Positions 1 through 6,076 are shown, counted from the stretch's first letter. The stretch is DNA of 7,053 nucleotides from a bacterium (GCA_009920585.1 RFZT01000123.1:1-7053), one strand, 5' to 3'. Made by a program: numbers and translations. Notes: generated by a model from the letters alone, not told the origin.

Positions 1-1
1 C

Positions 2-1807
2 AACACCGATCCCGAGAAGGAAGCCGCCGCATTTGTGTCTGCCGAAAAAGAGGTGCCGGACGTCGCTGTTGCGCTCGCTGGAGCGAGGGACATCATCGCC
101 GAGAGCATCAACGATTCTGCTGAAGCCCGGGCCGCCCTCCGTTCGCTGTATCTCAATAAGGGGGTGCTCAAATCCAAGGTTGTCTTTGAAAAGGAAGCCG
201 AGGCCGCAAAATTCAAGGACTACTTCGACTGGAGCGAGCCTGTAGCGGCTTGCCCATCGCATCGCTTTCTAGCGATCCGTCGAGGGGAGACGGAGGGCGT
301 GAAGGGTTCGTATCCCGCCGCAGCACAGGTTCGCCTTGCCGCGCACGATTGTTTTAAGCGCCTTCTCGGATTTGCCATGGAGGGCGAAGCCCGTCTGTTT
401 TACAAAAAGAAAGCCGACGAGGAAGCGATCCGGGTCTTTGCAGACAACCTCCGCGAGTTGCTTTTGTCCTCCCCGCTCGGACAGAAGAGCGTGCTCGCTC
501 TCGACCCTGGATTTCGTACCGGATGCAAATTGGTCGCGCTGGACGCCCAAGGCAAACTCCTCATGCACGAAGTCGTGTATCCCGAAAAAAGCCCACGCGA
601 ACGCGCGGAGGCAGCCGAGGTCATCAAGTCGGTCGTGAACCGTTGCAAGATCGAGGCCATAGCCATCGGCAATGGCACCGCTTCGCGCGAAACCGAGACC
701 TTCGTGCGCGCATTGGGCCTGCCCCCTTCTGTGATGATCGTTGTGGTGAATGAGGCGGGAGCTTCGATTTACTCCGCTTCGGATGTCGCTCGCGAGGAAT
801 TTCCTGATCTCGATCTCACGGTCCGAGGCTCGATTTCTATCGGTCGTCGCCTCATGGATCCTCTCGCTGAGTTGGTCAAAATCGACCCCAAATCCATCGG
901 CGTTGGCCAATACCAACACGACGTAGATCAAGCCGCACTCAAGCGCTCACTCGATGACACCGTCGTTTCCTGCGTGAACCACGTTGGGGTGGAGTTGAAC
1001 ACCGCCAGCACAAACTTACTCGCGTATGTTTCGGGTCTGAATTCCCGCACGGCGCTCAATATCGTTCAGCACCGCAACCAGAATGGCCCCTTCAAATCCC
1101 GCGAAGAATTGCTCAAGGTCGCCGGACTCGGCCCAAAGGCTTTTGAGCAGGCCGCCGGCTTTCTCCGTATCCGCAACGGTCTGCATCCTCTCGACGCCAG
1201 TGCGGTCCATCCAGAACGCTACCCTATCGTAGACCGTATGGCTCAGGATCTCGGTTGTTCCGTGCCCGAACTTTTGCAAAATCCCGCCCGCCGCGCCTCG
1301 ATCAAACTCGAGAAATACGTCACGCCTGATGTGGGGCTTCCCACGCTTCAGGACATCGTCAACGAAATAGCCAAGCCCGGTCGCGATCCGCGCAAGCAAT
1401 TTGAGGCCTTTGCTTTTTCCGATGAGGCCGTGAAAATCCAAGACCTCAAGCCAGGCATGAAGTTGCCCGGCATCGTCACGAACGTAGCGGCCTTCGGCGC
1501 CTTCATTGATGTGGGCGTTCACCAAGATGGACTCGCCCATATCAGCCAACTCAGTGATCAGTTTGTCAAAGCTCCCTCCGACGTCGTGAAAGTCGGTCAA
1601 AAAGTGATGGCGACCGTTCTCGAGCTCGACCTTGATCGTAAGCGCATTAGCCTATCGCTGAAAACCAATCCCGAAATCGGCGCCGCCCCGCGCGGACGCG
1701 AGAGCGGCGGTAGCGGTGGTGGAAAAAGCTTCTCATCCGCCCGCCCACAGCAAAAATCCGCCCCGCAAGTCGATTGGTTCACGGCAGCAATGAATCGCAA
1801 AAACTGA
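2..1807 (+). CDS. tex: Tex-family transcription accessory protein (YqgF / helix-hairpin-helix / S1), 5' end missing
   Basis: The reading frame is open from base 2 and ends at TGA 1805-1807, giving 601 residues. Tex proteins are usually about 750-790 residues, so roughly 170 N-terminal residues (helical, HTH-like part) lie upstream of the window. The GTG at base 35 is internal and not the start. Residues below are counted from base 2. A YqgF/RNase H-like domain begins near 162 with the motif ALDPGFRTGCK. The Tex signatures YSASDVAREEFPDLD (about 257-271) and SIGVGQYQHDVDQ (about 298-310) follow. A helix-hairpin-helix region lies near 346-391 (VAGLGPKAFEQA) and an S1 RNA-binding domain near 483-554 (GIVTNVAAFGAFIDVG). 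The tail is Gly/Ser/Arg-rich, as is common in Tex. The family binds nucleic acid and affects transcription; it is cytoplasmic. No clear intrinsic terminator follows. Confidence 0.97.
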   Translation, partial: NTDPEKEAAAFVSAEKEVPDVAVALAGARDIIAESINDSAEARAALRSLYLNKGVLKSKVVFEKEAEAAKFKDYFDWSEPVAACPSHRFLAIRRGETEGVKGSYPAAAQVRLAAHDCFKRLLGFAMEGEARLFYKKKADEEAIRVFADNLRELLLSSPLGQKSVLALDPGFRTGCKLVALDAQGKLLMHEVVYPEKSPRERAEAAEVIKSVVNRCKIEAIAIGNGTASRETETFVRALGLPPSVMIVVVNEAGASIYSASDVAREEFPDLDLTVRGSISIGRRLMDPLAELVKIDPKSIGVGQYQHDVDQAALKRSLDDTVVSCVNHVGVELNTASTNLLAYVSGLNSRTALNIVQHRNQNGPFKSREELLKVAGLGPKAFEQAAGFLRIRNGLHPLDASAVHPERYPIVDRMAQDLGCSVPELLQNPARRASIKLEKYVTPDVGLPTLQDIVNEIAKPGRDPRKQFEAFAFSDEAVKIQDLKPGMKLPGIVTNVAAFGAFIDVGVHQDGLAHISQLSDQFVKAPSDVVKVGQKVMATVLELDLDRKRISLSLKTNPEIGAAPRGRESGGSGGGKSFSSARPQQKSAPQVDWFTAAMNRKN

Positions 1808-1886
1808 TTTTTACCTTTTTCAGATCGCTCTCCGTTAAAAATATTAAGCAATTAGTAATAGCGTGTATAGGGTCATATTTGGGCTC

Positions 1887-1902
1887 CAATTATTGATAAT
1901 TG
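1887..1902. repeat. Perfect AT-rich inverted repeat with 2-base centre
   Basis: The arms CAATTAT and ATAATTG are perfect complements around a central TG. The element lies 80 bases after the tex stop in an AT-rich patch. It resembles an operator-type dyad more than a terminator, because the stem is weak and no T-run follows. No start codon of a convincing gene lies nearby, so its role is unknown. Confidence 0.4.
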
Positions 1903-2058
1903 TGTTGCGCGTCACGATAATCACGGGGGATTTTTTCAAGATAATCAGCGAGAATAGGGGTTGATTTTGTGCGATCTGGGAGAGGGTTCTTTCAAGTTAA
2001 GCGGGGAGATCGGTAGCAATATGGCCAGCGAGGGCCTCGGGCTCAGCCCGCTTGGTGG

Positions 2059-2413
2059 TCAGAGTTTTGGGATTTTAGCGCACGCGGCGTGGACTGGTCG
2101 CAGCGCTTTGTGGACGCGCAGGTGGTAGGTGGTGGCTCTCCAATTTGAGAGGGCTATGTTGAGTTCGCGCAGGCTGTGAACGGCGTTGCCATCAATGTGC
2201 AGGGTCAACTCGAAGTCGCGGGCCAAACGGATCAGGATTTCACCTGTCGAGCGCAACGTTCTTTTGCGCTGCAAAGTCTAATTTCAAAGAGACAATGGTA
2301 TAAATCGGATAGCGTTCACTCAACCCCGCGCCAACGGATGAGGCTCTCGTGCTAGTGCAGGCGAGCGCATGCATTGCACTGGGCGCAATCACTACCTGGA
2401 CACGACCGCTCAT
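2059..2413 (-). pseudogene. Possible frameshifted gene remnant, family unknown
   Basis: Two minus-strand frames join here. The first starts with ATG at 2413, has TGGAG four bases before it, and runs 57 codons to TGA at 2240-2242 (it includes VQVVIAPSAMHALACTS and ERYPIYTIVSLKLDF). The second overlaps it in another frame. It is open from a TTG at 2274 to TGA at 2059-2061 (71 codons, including GEILIRLARDFELTLHIDG and SLRELNIALSNWRATTYHL). Both use mostly C/G-ending codons (CTG, CGC, GCC, ATC, CAC), as in expressed genes of this window, especially the second. One frameshift near 2240-2245 would join them into about 115 residues. I do not recognise the product. It could be a decayed gene, two tiny genes, or chance; a 7-bp hairpin (2250-2270) overlaps the junction. 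Confidence 0.3.
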
Positions 2414-2581
2414 CGGGCTCCAACGAAAACTGATAAACTTGCATCGTGCAAAGCTGCCCTCCGCCCCAACGCTCCGTTCCAGCCTTCTCGCCTACGTCTC
2501 GAAGGCTTGCACTGCATCAGGCTGAGGTAACGGATATCTTTTACATTCCCAGCGTGCCCCGACCCAATTCCCCGCAATTAT

Positions 2582-2609
2582 TGAGAAATCGAATGCACCT
2601 GATTTCTCG
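2582..2609. repeat. Inverted repeat with 8-bp perfect arms and 10-base loop
   Basis: GAGAAATC (2583-2590) pairs perfectly with GATTTCTC (2601-2608), and a flanking T-G wobble extends the stem to 9 pairs. It lies beyond the 3' end of the minus-strand operon, where a transcript end is expected. No U-run follows on either strand, so a Rho-independent terminator is not supported; it could act as a 3'-end stabilising hairpin. Confidence 0.35.
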
Positions 2610-2694
2610 CGATTATCTCGGAGCGGGACAAAAACTGATGTCATCTATATAAAACAACAGGACACTTTAAAATTAGCTCAATCCATTCGAACAA

Positions 2695-2910
2695 CTACTC
2701 TGGGATGTTCTCCAAGACACGGAAGGCCTCGCCGATGGGGTCGTTGAGTCGATAGAAAATCTTAGAAAAGGTCTGAGCCTTGGCCTGAAACGATTTCGGG
2801 ATGACGCTCAAGCGGTCCTCTCGCTTACTGGTCGCCCATGGCTGCAGTCTCAAGCAACCGGTACTGCAAAAAGTTAGCCGTCGGTGGTTATCTTGAAGAG
2901 ATGGTGTCAC
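2695..2910 (-). CDS. Doubtful 71-aa ORF at the end of the operon, or 3' remnant of a gene
   Basis: This frame starts with GTG at 2910, 23 bases after the zinc-ribbon gene's stop and on the same strand, and ends at TAG 2695-2697. An AAGGGA lies directly against the GTG, too close for a normal ribosome-binding site; GGGAG lies 11 bases upstream. The second half (from about codon 34, including QAKAQTFSKIFYRLNDPIGE) has strongly G/C-ending codons, about three quarters by my hand count. The first half does not (about half). That contrast suggests a truncated 3' fragment of an older gene joined to unrelated sequence, or chance. No family is recognised, and there is no membrane segment or signal peptide. 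The opposite strand also carries an open frame of 66 codons (2677-2874) but it has no usual start codon. Confidence 0.28.
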   Translation of the reverse strand: MTPSLQDNHRRLTFCSTGCLRLQPWATSKREDRLSVIPKSFQAKAQTFSKIFYRLNDPIGEAFRVLENIPE

Positions 2911-2933
2911 TCCCTTTGGAGCTCCCTAATCTA

Positions 2934-3173
2934 CTAAAAAAAGCGCGGCGGGATGTGCTCGTTGGGGCTGCCGCAATTAGGACAGAGTGGCAGTGACACT
3001 AACTTCTCGGCGGTGAATTTGCGGGTACAGAGGTGGCATTGGATGAGATCTTTTCGATCGTTTGCTGCGTGACGCTTCCGAGCGATCTCATAACAAATCC
3101 AAACGAAAAAAATGCCCGCAAGGAAAACGATGAGGGCAGCAAAGACAAGCCACGGAATGGGAATAGGAATCAT
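2934..3173 (-). CDS. Small membrane-anchored zinc-ribbon protein (79 aa)
   Basis: Residues 7-29 form one strongly hydrophobic membrane segment. A short basic stretch follows (ARKRH, 31-35), which by the positive-inside rule places the C-terminus in the cytoplasm. The C-terminal part carries two Cys pairs, CHLC (46-49) and CPNC (64-67), separated by 14 residues: a classic four-Cys zinc-ribbon knuckle pattern. The ATG overlaps the stop of the TonB-like gene by four bases (ATGA), so translation is probably coupled; a weak GAAG precedes it. It is the last secure gene of the operon. Position and topology suggest an accessory or adaptor subunit of the ExbB/ExbD assembly. That role is inferred; zinc ribbons of this kind bind proteins or nucleic acids, and the sequence alone does not decide which. 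Confidence 0.8.
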   Translation of the reverse strand: MIPIPIPWLVFAALIVFLAGIFFVWICYEIARKRHAANDRKDLIQCHLCTRKFTAEKLVSLPLCPNCGSPNEHIPPRFF

Positions 3174-3907
3174 GGCTTCATCTGAGGGTTAGGTCCCGAG
3201 CCCCAGTGAAATTCTAGAAAATCCCAAACGATTCCACTTTTTTCTGCTTTGGCAAAACGAAGGCCACGCAGTAACCTCATGAGGTCGCCATCAATAGTGG
3301 GATCGCCTGAGGATTTCTCAAGCACCAAGAAATCAACGTGGCCATCCGAATCCACGCCAATGAGAAAAGTCGCTGCCTCGAGTGGGGCTGAAGCGCTTAG
3401 AGAAACTAGCGGAGTGCTCGAGAGGGCGGGCAATCGGTCAGCTAACGCCATCCCTGATTGAAGTCTGGCAGGGCGAGTAACTGCTTCCGGCTTCTGTGAA
3501 GATGGAGCGGGAAGTTTTACCTCACGTCTCAAACTTGGGATATGCGCGGAAGGGAGCGCCTCCGCTTTGCGGGTGAGGGGGAGAAGGGCTATGTTTTCCG
3601 AAGAAAATTGCGGTGTGTAAGTCGTCGAAAAGAAACTTTCCTCCCGCGGCATTCCCCGGCCAGGGGCAAAAAGTGAGGGGTCCGAGGAAAGAAGTAGTCC
3701 CTCGACTTGGCGTTTTTGCGGAGAACCTTCTGGTAAAAAAAATAACTGAGCGGGCTTTAATGTATCCGGTTTGCCTTTGGGATACGCGATGGTGAATAGG
3801 AAAAAAATGGAACCATGCGCGAGGGCGGCGAACACCAGCATGGCCGGAAGAAGCAGGTGAATGCGATGTCGTACAGGCCAGTCAAAAATGAGAGGTGTGT
3901 TTTTCAC
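3170..3907 (-). CDS. TonB-like periplasm-spanning protein (245 aa)
   Basis: The plan is that of TonB: a short cytoplasmic N-terminus with basic residues, one membrane segment (about 18-42), a long Pro/Ser-rich middle (about 43-175) and a small C-terminal domain (about 176-236). The membrane segment contains AHGSIFFLF with His31, in the place of the functional transmembrane His of E. coli TonB (His20). The Ser four residues before that His in E. coli is Ala here. The C-terminal part (FLIGVDSDGHVDFLVLEKSS, then DGDLMRLLRGLRF) resembles the second half of a TonB C-terminal domain. The usual early YP..A part is not evident. The GTG start overlaps the exbD stop (GTGA), with GGAAGAG just upstream as a ribosome-binding site. 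Gene order after exbB and exbD supports a TonB/TolA-like role. No symbol is given because divergence is high. Confidence 0.78.
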   Translation of the reverse strand: MKNTPLIFDWPVRHRIHLLLPAMLVFAALAHGSIFFLFTIAYPKGKPDTLKPAQLFFLPEGSPQKRQVEGLLLSSDPSLFAPGRGMPREESFFSTTYTPQFSSENIALLPLTRKAEALPSAHIPSLRREVKLPAPSSQKPEAVTRPARLQSGMALADRLPALSSTPLVSLSASAPLEAATFLIGVDSDGHVDFLVLEKSSGDPTIDGDLMRLLRGLRFAKAEKSGIVWDFLEFHWGSGPNPQMKP

Positions 3908-4305
3908 TGCTCTTCCGAGGTGGCGATAACGGTAGGGTATCCAAGGGACAGTGAAACTGTCATCACTTGCGTCAGTTGTTCCACTGCGGATCTGCGATCT
4001 GTTTTGATGATCACGGTGTGGTTTCGCCCGCCATACTCCTTAAGCTTGGTGCGCAATTCATCAAAAGTGACGGCGTCATTTTCAAAATAAATCGAGGATA
4101 AAGGCGCTGCGGCGATGCTGATGATGAGAGGATTTCTTTGCGGGGCAAGAAGGAATGGGGATTGAGGGACATCAACCATCACGCCTGGTTGCAACAAGAA
4201 GGACGTGCTGAGGATGATGTAAAAAACCAGCAAAAGCACGACGTTCAAGGACGGCGCTATAAACATCAGGGCTGGATGAAGGCCAGGTGTGCGCTGGATT
4301 TTCAC
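3904..4305 (-). CDS. exbD: ExbD/TolR-family biopolymer transport protein with Asn at the key Asp position
   Basis: This 133-aa protein has a short N-terminus, one membrane helix (about 15-37) and a periplasmic domain, the normal size and plan for ExbD/TolR. The stretch APSLNVVLLLVFYIIL aligns with the family's TP-x-[IL]-D-V-x-x-x-L-L-I-F-F motif. The Asp essential for proton flow (Asp25 in E. coli ExbD, Asp23 in TolR) is Asn21 here (codon AAC, 4243-4245). After the helix comes the usual VxVDVPxS-type strand (VMVDVPQSPF), and near the end the TDRRSAVEQL helix start typical of the fold. The start is GTG overlapping the exbB stop (GTGA). There is no strong ribosome-binding site, so coupling with exbB is likely. 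ExbB, coded just upstream, is its expected partner. Confidence 0.9.
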   Translation of the reverse strand: MKIQRTPGLHPALMFIAPSLNVVLLLVFYIILSTSFLLQPGVMVDVPQSPFLLAPQRNPLIISIAAAPLSSIYFENDAVTFDELRTKLKEYGGRNHTVIIKTDRRSAVEQLTQVMTVSLSLGYPTVIATSEEQ

Positions 4306-4928
4306 GCGGCAGTATTCGATCCGGAAGGTTCGTGGAGGACGTCCAGAACCTCAATCGAGGCACGCTCGATGTCGTGAAGGACATCATTCGATCTAGCGAC
4401 CAGATAACTATGAGCGACGAAGGCTGGAATAGCGATCGTGAGCGCTGCCGCCGAGGTGAGAAGGCTCTCGTAAACGCCACCCGCGATCTCGGCGGCGGTC
4501 GCATACCCCCCATGCGTGGTGATCTGTTGAAAGGCGGTTAAAAGGCCGAGAATTGTGCCAAGCAGGCCAACCAGCGGAGTCGCATAAGCGATCGTTGCTA
4601 GAAGGGCTAGATTGCGTTCCAAGCGGGGCACCTCGAGCTGACCGGCCTCCTGTGCGATGTCGCGCAACTCGGATCGTGGTGAATTATGTCGTACTAACAT
4701 CGCAAGCAGGACGCGCGGAACCGGACCCGGCGAGGCGGCGCATTCCCGAATCGCTTCGGCGAAGTTTTTTTTTCTCAGCAAATTGGCCAACCCACGTAGA
4801 AAATCTCCGGTTTGAATCGACGCACGGTGAAAAAAAAGCAGGCGTTCACAGAACACGCCAAGCGCCGTGACACTACATCCCAGAATAAGCCACATCAGCG
4901 GGCCGCCCTTTTGCACAAGTTCCATCAT
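4302..4928 (-). CDS. exbB: MotA/TolQ/ExbB-family proton-channel protein
   Basis: This 208-aa inner-membrane protein has three membrane segments near 10-28, 107-131 and 153-175, with a cytoplasmic loop between the first two, as in ExbB/TolQ. The core family signature is present: ATPLVGLLGTILGLLTAF (116-133) and GVYESLLTSAAALTIAIPAF (151-170). Thr125 matches the conserved channel Thr of helix 2 (Thr148 in E. coli ExbB), and Ser159 stands where helix 3 usually has Thr (Thr181). So the hydroxyl positions survive, unlike the Asp in the neighbouring ExbD. Two ATGs in a row (4928, 4925) can serve as start; the ribosome-binding site is weak (CGAGAAC). A 46-base gap with a small hairpin (4952-4965) separates it from the upstream Roadblock gene. 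Codons 52-55 contain a run of nine A, a possible slippage site. Confidence 0.95.
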   Translation of the reverse strand: MMELVQKGGPLMWLILGCSVTALGVFCERLLFFHRASIQTGDFLRGLANLLRKKNFAEAIRECAASPGPVPRVLLAMLVRHNSPRSELRDIAQEAGQLEVPRLERNLALLATIAYATPLVGLLGTILGLLTAFQQITTHGGYATAAEIAGGVYESLLTSAAALTIAIPAFVAHSYLVARSNDVLHDIERASIEVLDVLHEPSGSNTAA

Positions 4929-4974
4929 AAGTTCTCGTTTTCTAAATCATCGCAGGCATCCCCGCAATGGGTTT

Positions 4975-6018
4975 TCAGGTTTCATTTTTCGGTGGAGGGA
5001 GGCATAAGCGTGATCGAGTGACCTCTCCCAGCGCGAGGGCCACCTTTTCACGGACGCCCGGTATGAATCCGCGATCCGCGTGGAAGACGAGCATCGTGTG
5101 ATTCTCGTTTTGGAAAATACTGATCGGGCCTTTTTCCGTATGCAGAGTGAGCGCGGGAATCTCACCGATGCCCATATCCGCTGATGCTTCGTGCATGGCT
5201 CTGGCCATCGCGGTGGCTTTGGAGCTAAGCGACGCTATATCCAATCCATCGGGCACGTTTTGAGAGGCGATAAATGCATCGTCGCTTGCCAACAGGCAAG
5301 ACTTGATACCAGGTAGGTCGCCGCAAAGCTCAACGACCCGCTTGGTGCTTAATTTCTCATCGGTCATAAAAAGCGATTGCAGGGCGTCTTGCTCGGGCAG
5401 GAGTTCGTCGCCAAAAGTATCCAGAGCGGGAAAATCCGGTTTGATCGTAATGATCGCATTCGAGATCGGTTCCTCGGTTTTGCGATGAAAGGTTGGCAGC
5501 TTGCTGATAAGATCAGAGAGCTTTCGAGCGGAGATCTCATCTGGGGGGGCTTCTGCAGTGCGTTCAGGCAGGGGATTCTCCTCGATGACTTCAGGCTCGA
5601 TGAGGATATCGATTTCCTCAGCTTCGGGTGGTTTTGCAAAAAAAAGATTTAGGCTCGCCACCGGTGAGGCCAGTCGCGTCTCGAGCGTTTCCTCTTTGGG
5701 GGTAGTGGCTGTGACGAGTTGCTCGCGGAGAGTGTACCCAAGGGCAACACGGGATACCGGTAGGCGAATCATGTCGGGGTTTGGTTCCACGAAGTCTGGA
5801 ACCAAAATCGCAAGTTCCCGCAAACACAGCATCGGAACGATATGGCCCAGAACGTGGCCAGCGGAAAGATTCACGCTCTCGTCCGGGGTGGATTTACGAA
5901 GCAGAAACTCTTTAGGAATTAAAGACTCCAAATCCGCTAATAGCATGGAAATCGTACGGGCCGGCGCGCTGCCGTATACGACGGGAGGCTGGGTGGATTC
6001 AAATGGGATTATGGGCAT
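4975..6018 (-). CDS. Roadblock/LC7-domain protein with repeated-motif N-terminus (347 aa)
   Basis: The C-terminal part (about 210-336) looks like a Roadblock/LC7 domain: a helix, then LPGIKSCLLASDDAFIASQ (235-253), a helix rich in Ala/Met (264-281), two strands (ALTLHTEKGPISIFQ, 289-303) with MLVFHADRGF (309-318), and a closing helix. Roadblock proteins dimerise and often regulate small Ras-like GTPases or scaffold membrane complexes; no GTPase gene is in the window. The N-terminal 200 residues are acidic and Pro-rich and hold short look-alike segments (about 22-39, 48-66, 83-101 and 161-179) of the form hydrophobic-x-L, then a hydrophobic turn near I-P. There is no signal peptide or membrane segment, so it is cytoplasmic. 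AAGGA ten bases before the ATG supports the start. It is the first gene of the operon, which suggests it controls or assembles the ExbB/ExbD complex; that is inference. Confidence 0.75.
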   Translation of the reverse strand: MPIIPFESTQPPVVYGSAPARTISMLLADLESLIPKEFLLRKSTPDESVNLSAGHVLGHIVPMLCLRELAILVPDFVEPNPDMIRLPVSRVALGYTLREQLVTATTPKEETLETRLASPVASLNLFFAKPPEAEEIDILIEPEVIEENPLPERTAEAPPDEISARKLSDLISKLPTFHRKTEEPISNAIITIKPDFPALDTFGDELLPEQDALQSLFMTDEKLSTKRVVELCGDLPGIKSCLLASDDAFIASQNVPDGLDIASLSSKATAMARAMHEASADMGIGEIPALTLHTEKGPISIFQNENHTMLVFHADRGFIPGVREKVALALGEVTRSRLCLPPPKNET

Positions 6019-6076
6019 TTCTGTTGTATCCTTCGCGAGCTCAGGTTATCTCCATAGGCCTTAATTTAGCAATCCC
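6019..6076. promoter_or_regulatory. Divergent intergenic region between the Roadblock-exbBD operon and hisI
   Basis: These 58 bases must hold the signals for both directions. For the minus-strand operon a possible sigma70 pair is TTGCTA (read on the minus strand, 6072-6067) and GATAAC (6050-6045), 16 bases apart, followed by the AAGGA ribosome-binding site (6033-6029). The -35 would reach four bases before the hisI GTG. For hisI no clear promoter or Shine-Dalgarno is visible; TTGTAT (6023-6028) and TTATCT (6045-6050), 16 bases apart, is a weak pair. If both are used, the two promoters overlap and the two units may compete. Confidence 0.35.

Larger units (their letters stand above)
1808..2933. 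other. Long gene-poor stretch between tex and the ExbB/ExbD operon, with decayed-looking coding patches
   Basis: About 1.1 kb lies between the tex stop and the last secure gene of the minus-strand operon. No open frame here matches a family I recognise. Two minus-strand patches (about 2059-2413 and 2695-2910) have codon use like a real gene and are listed separately. The rest is AT-rich near 1808-1960 and mixed elsewhere. Inverted repeats stand out at 1887-1902, 2038-2050, 2250-2270, 2470-2496 and 2582-2609. None is followed by a T-run on either strand, so none is a convincing intrinsic terminator, although both flanking transcription units converge here and should end in this interval. I see no tRNA, CRISPR array or complete insertion sequence. 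Confidence 0.6.

Noticed and set aside
269..931. 220-aa minus-strand open frame
   Set aside because: It lies antisense to the conserved tex YqgF region and matches no known family; it is a by-product of tex codon bias.
1016..1600. 194-aa minus-strand open frame
   Set aside because: Antisense to the tex HhH and S1 regions, which are clearly conserved; no ribosome-binding site or family match.
1801..1822. CTGA...TCAG around T-runs at the tex stop as a terminator
   Set aside because: Only four base pairs with an AT-rich loop; far too weak for an intrinsic terminator.
2446..2652. 68-aa plus-strand open frame starting with GTG
   Set aside because: No ribosome-binding site, uneven codon use, many Pro/Ser/Arg residues and no family likeness; it also spans two hairpins.
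2674..2700. TTAGCTCAAT and TTCGAA resembling tRNA D- and T-arm bases
   Set aside because: The flanking bases do not form acceptor, anticodon or T stems, so there is no tRNA here.
2677..2877. 66-codon plus-strand open frame (contains LSLGLKRFRDDAQAVLSL)
   Set aside because: The peptide looks protein-like, but there is no ATG, GTG or TTG near its beginning and it is antisense to the minus-strand frame at 2695-2910, which has better third-base bias.
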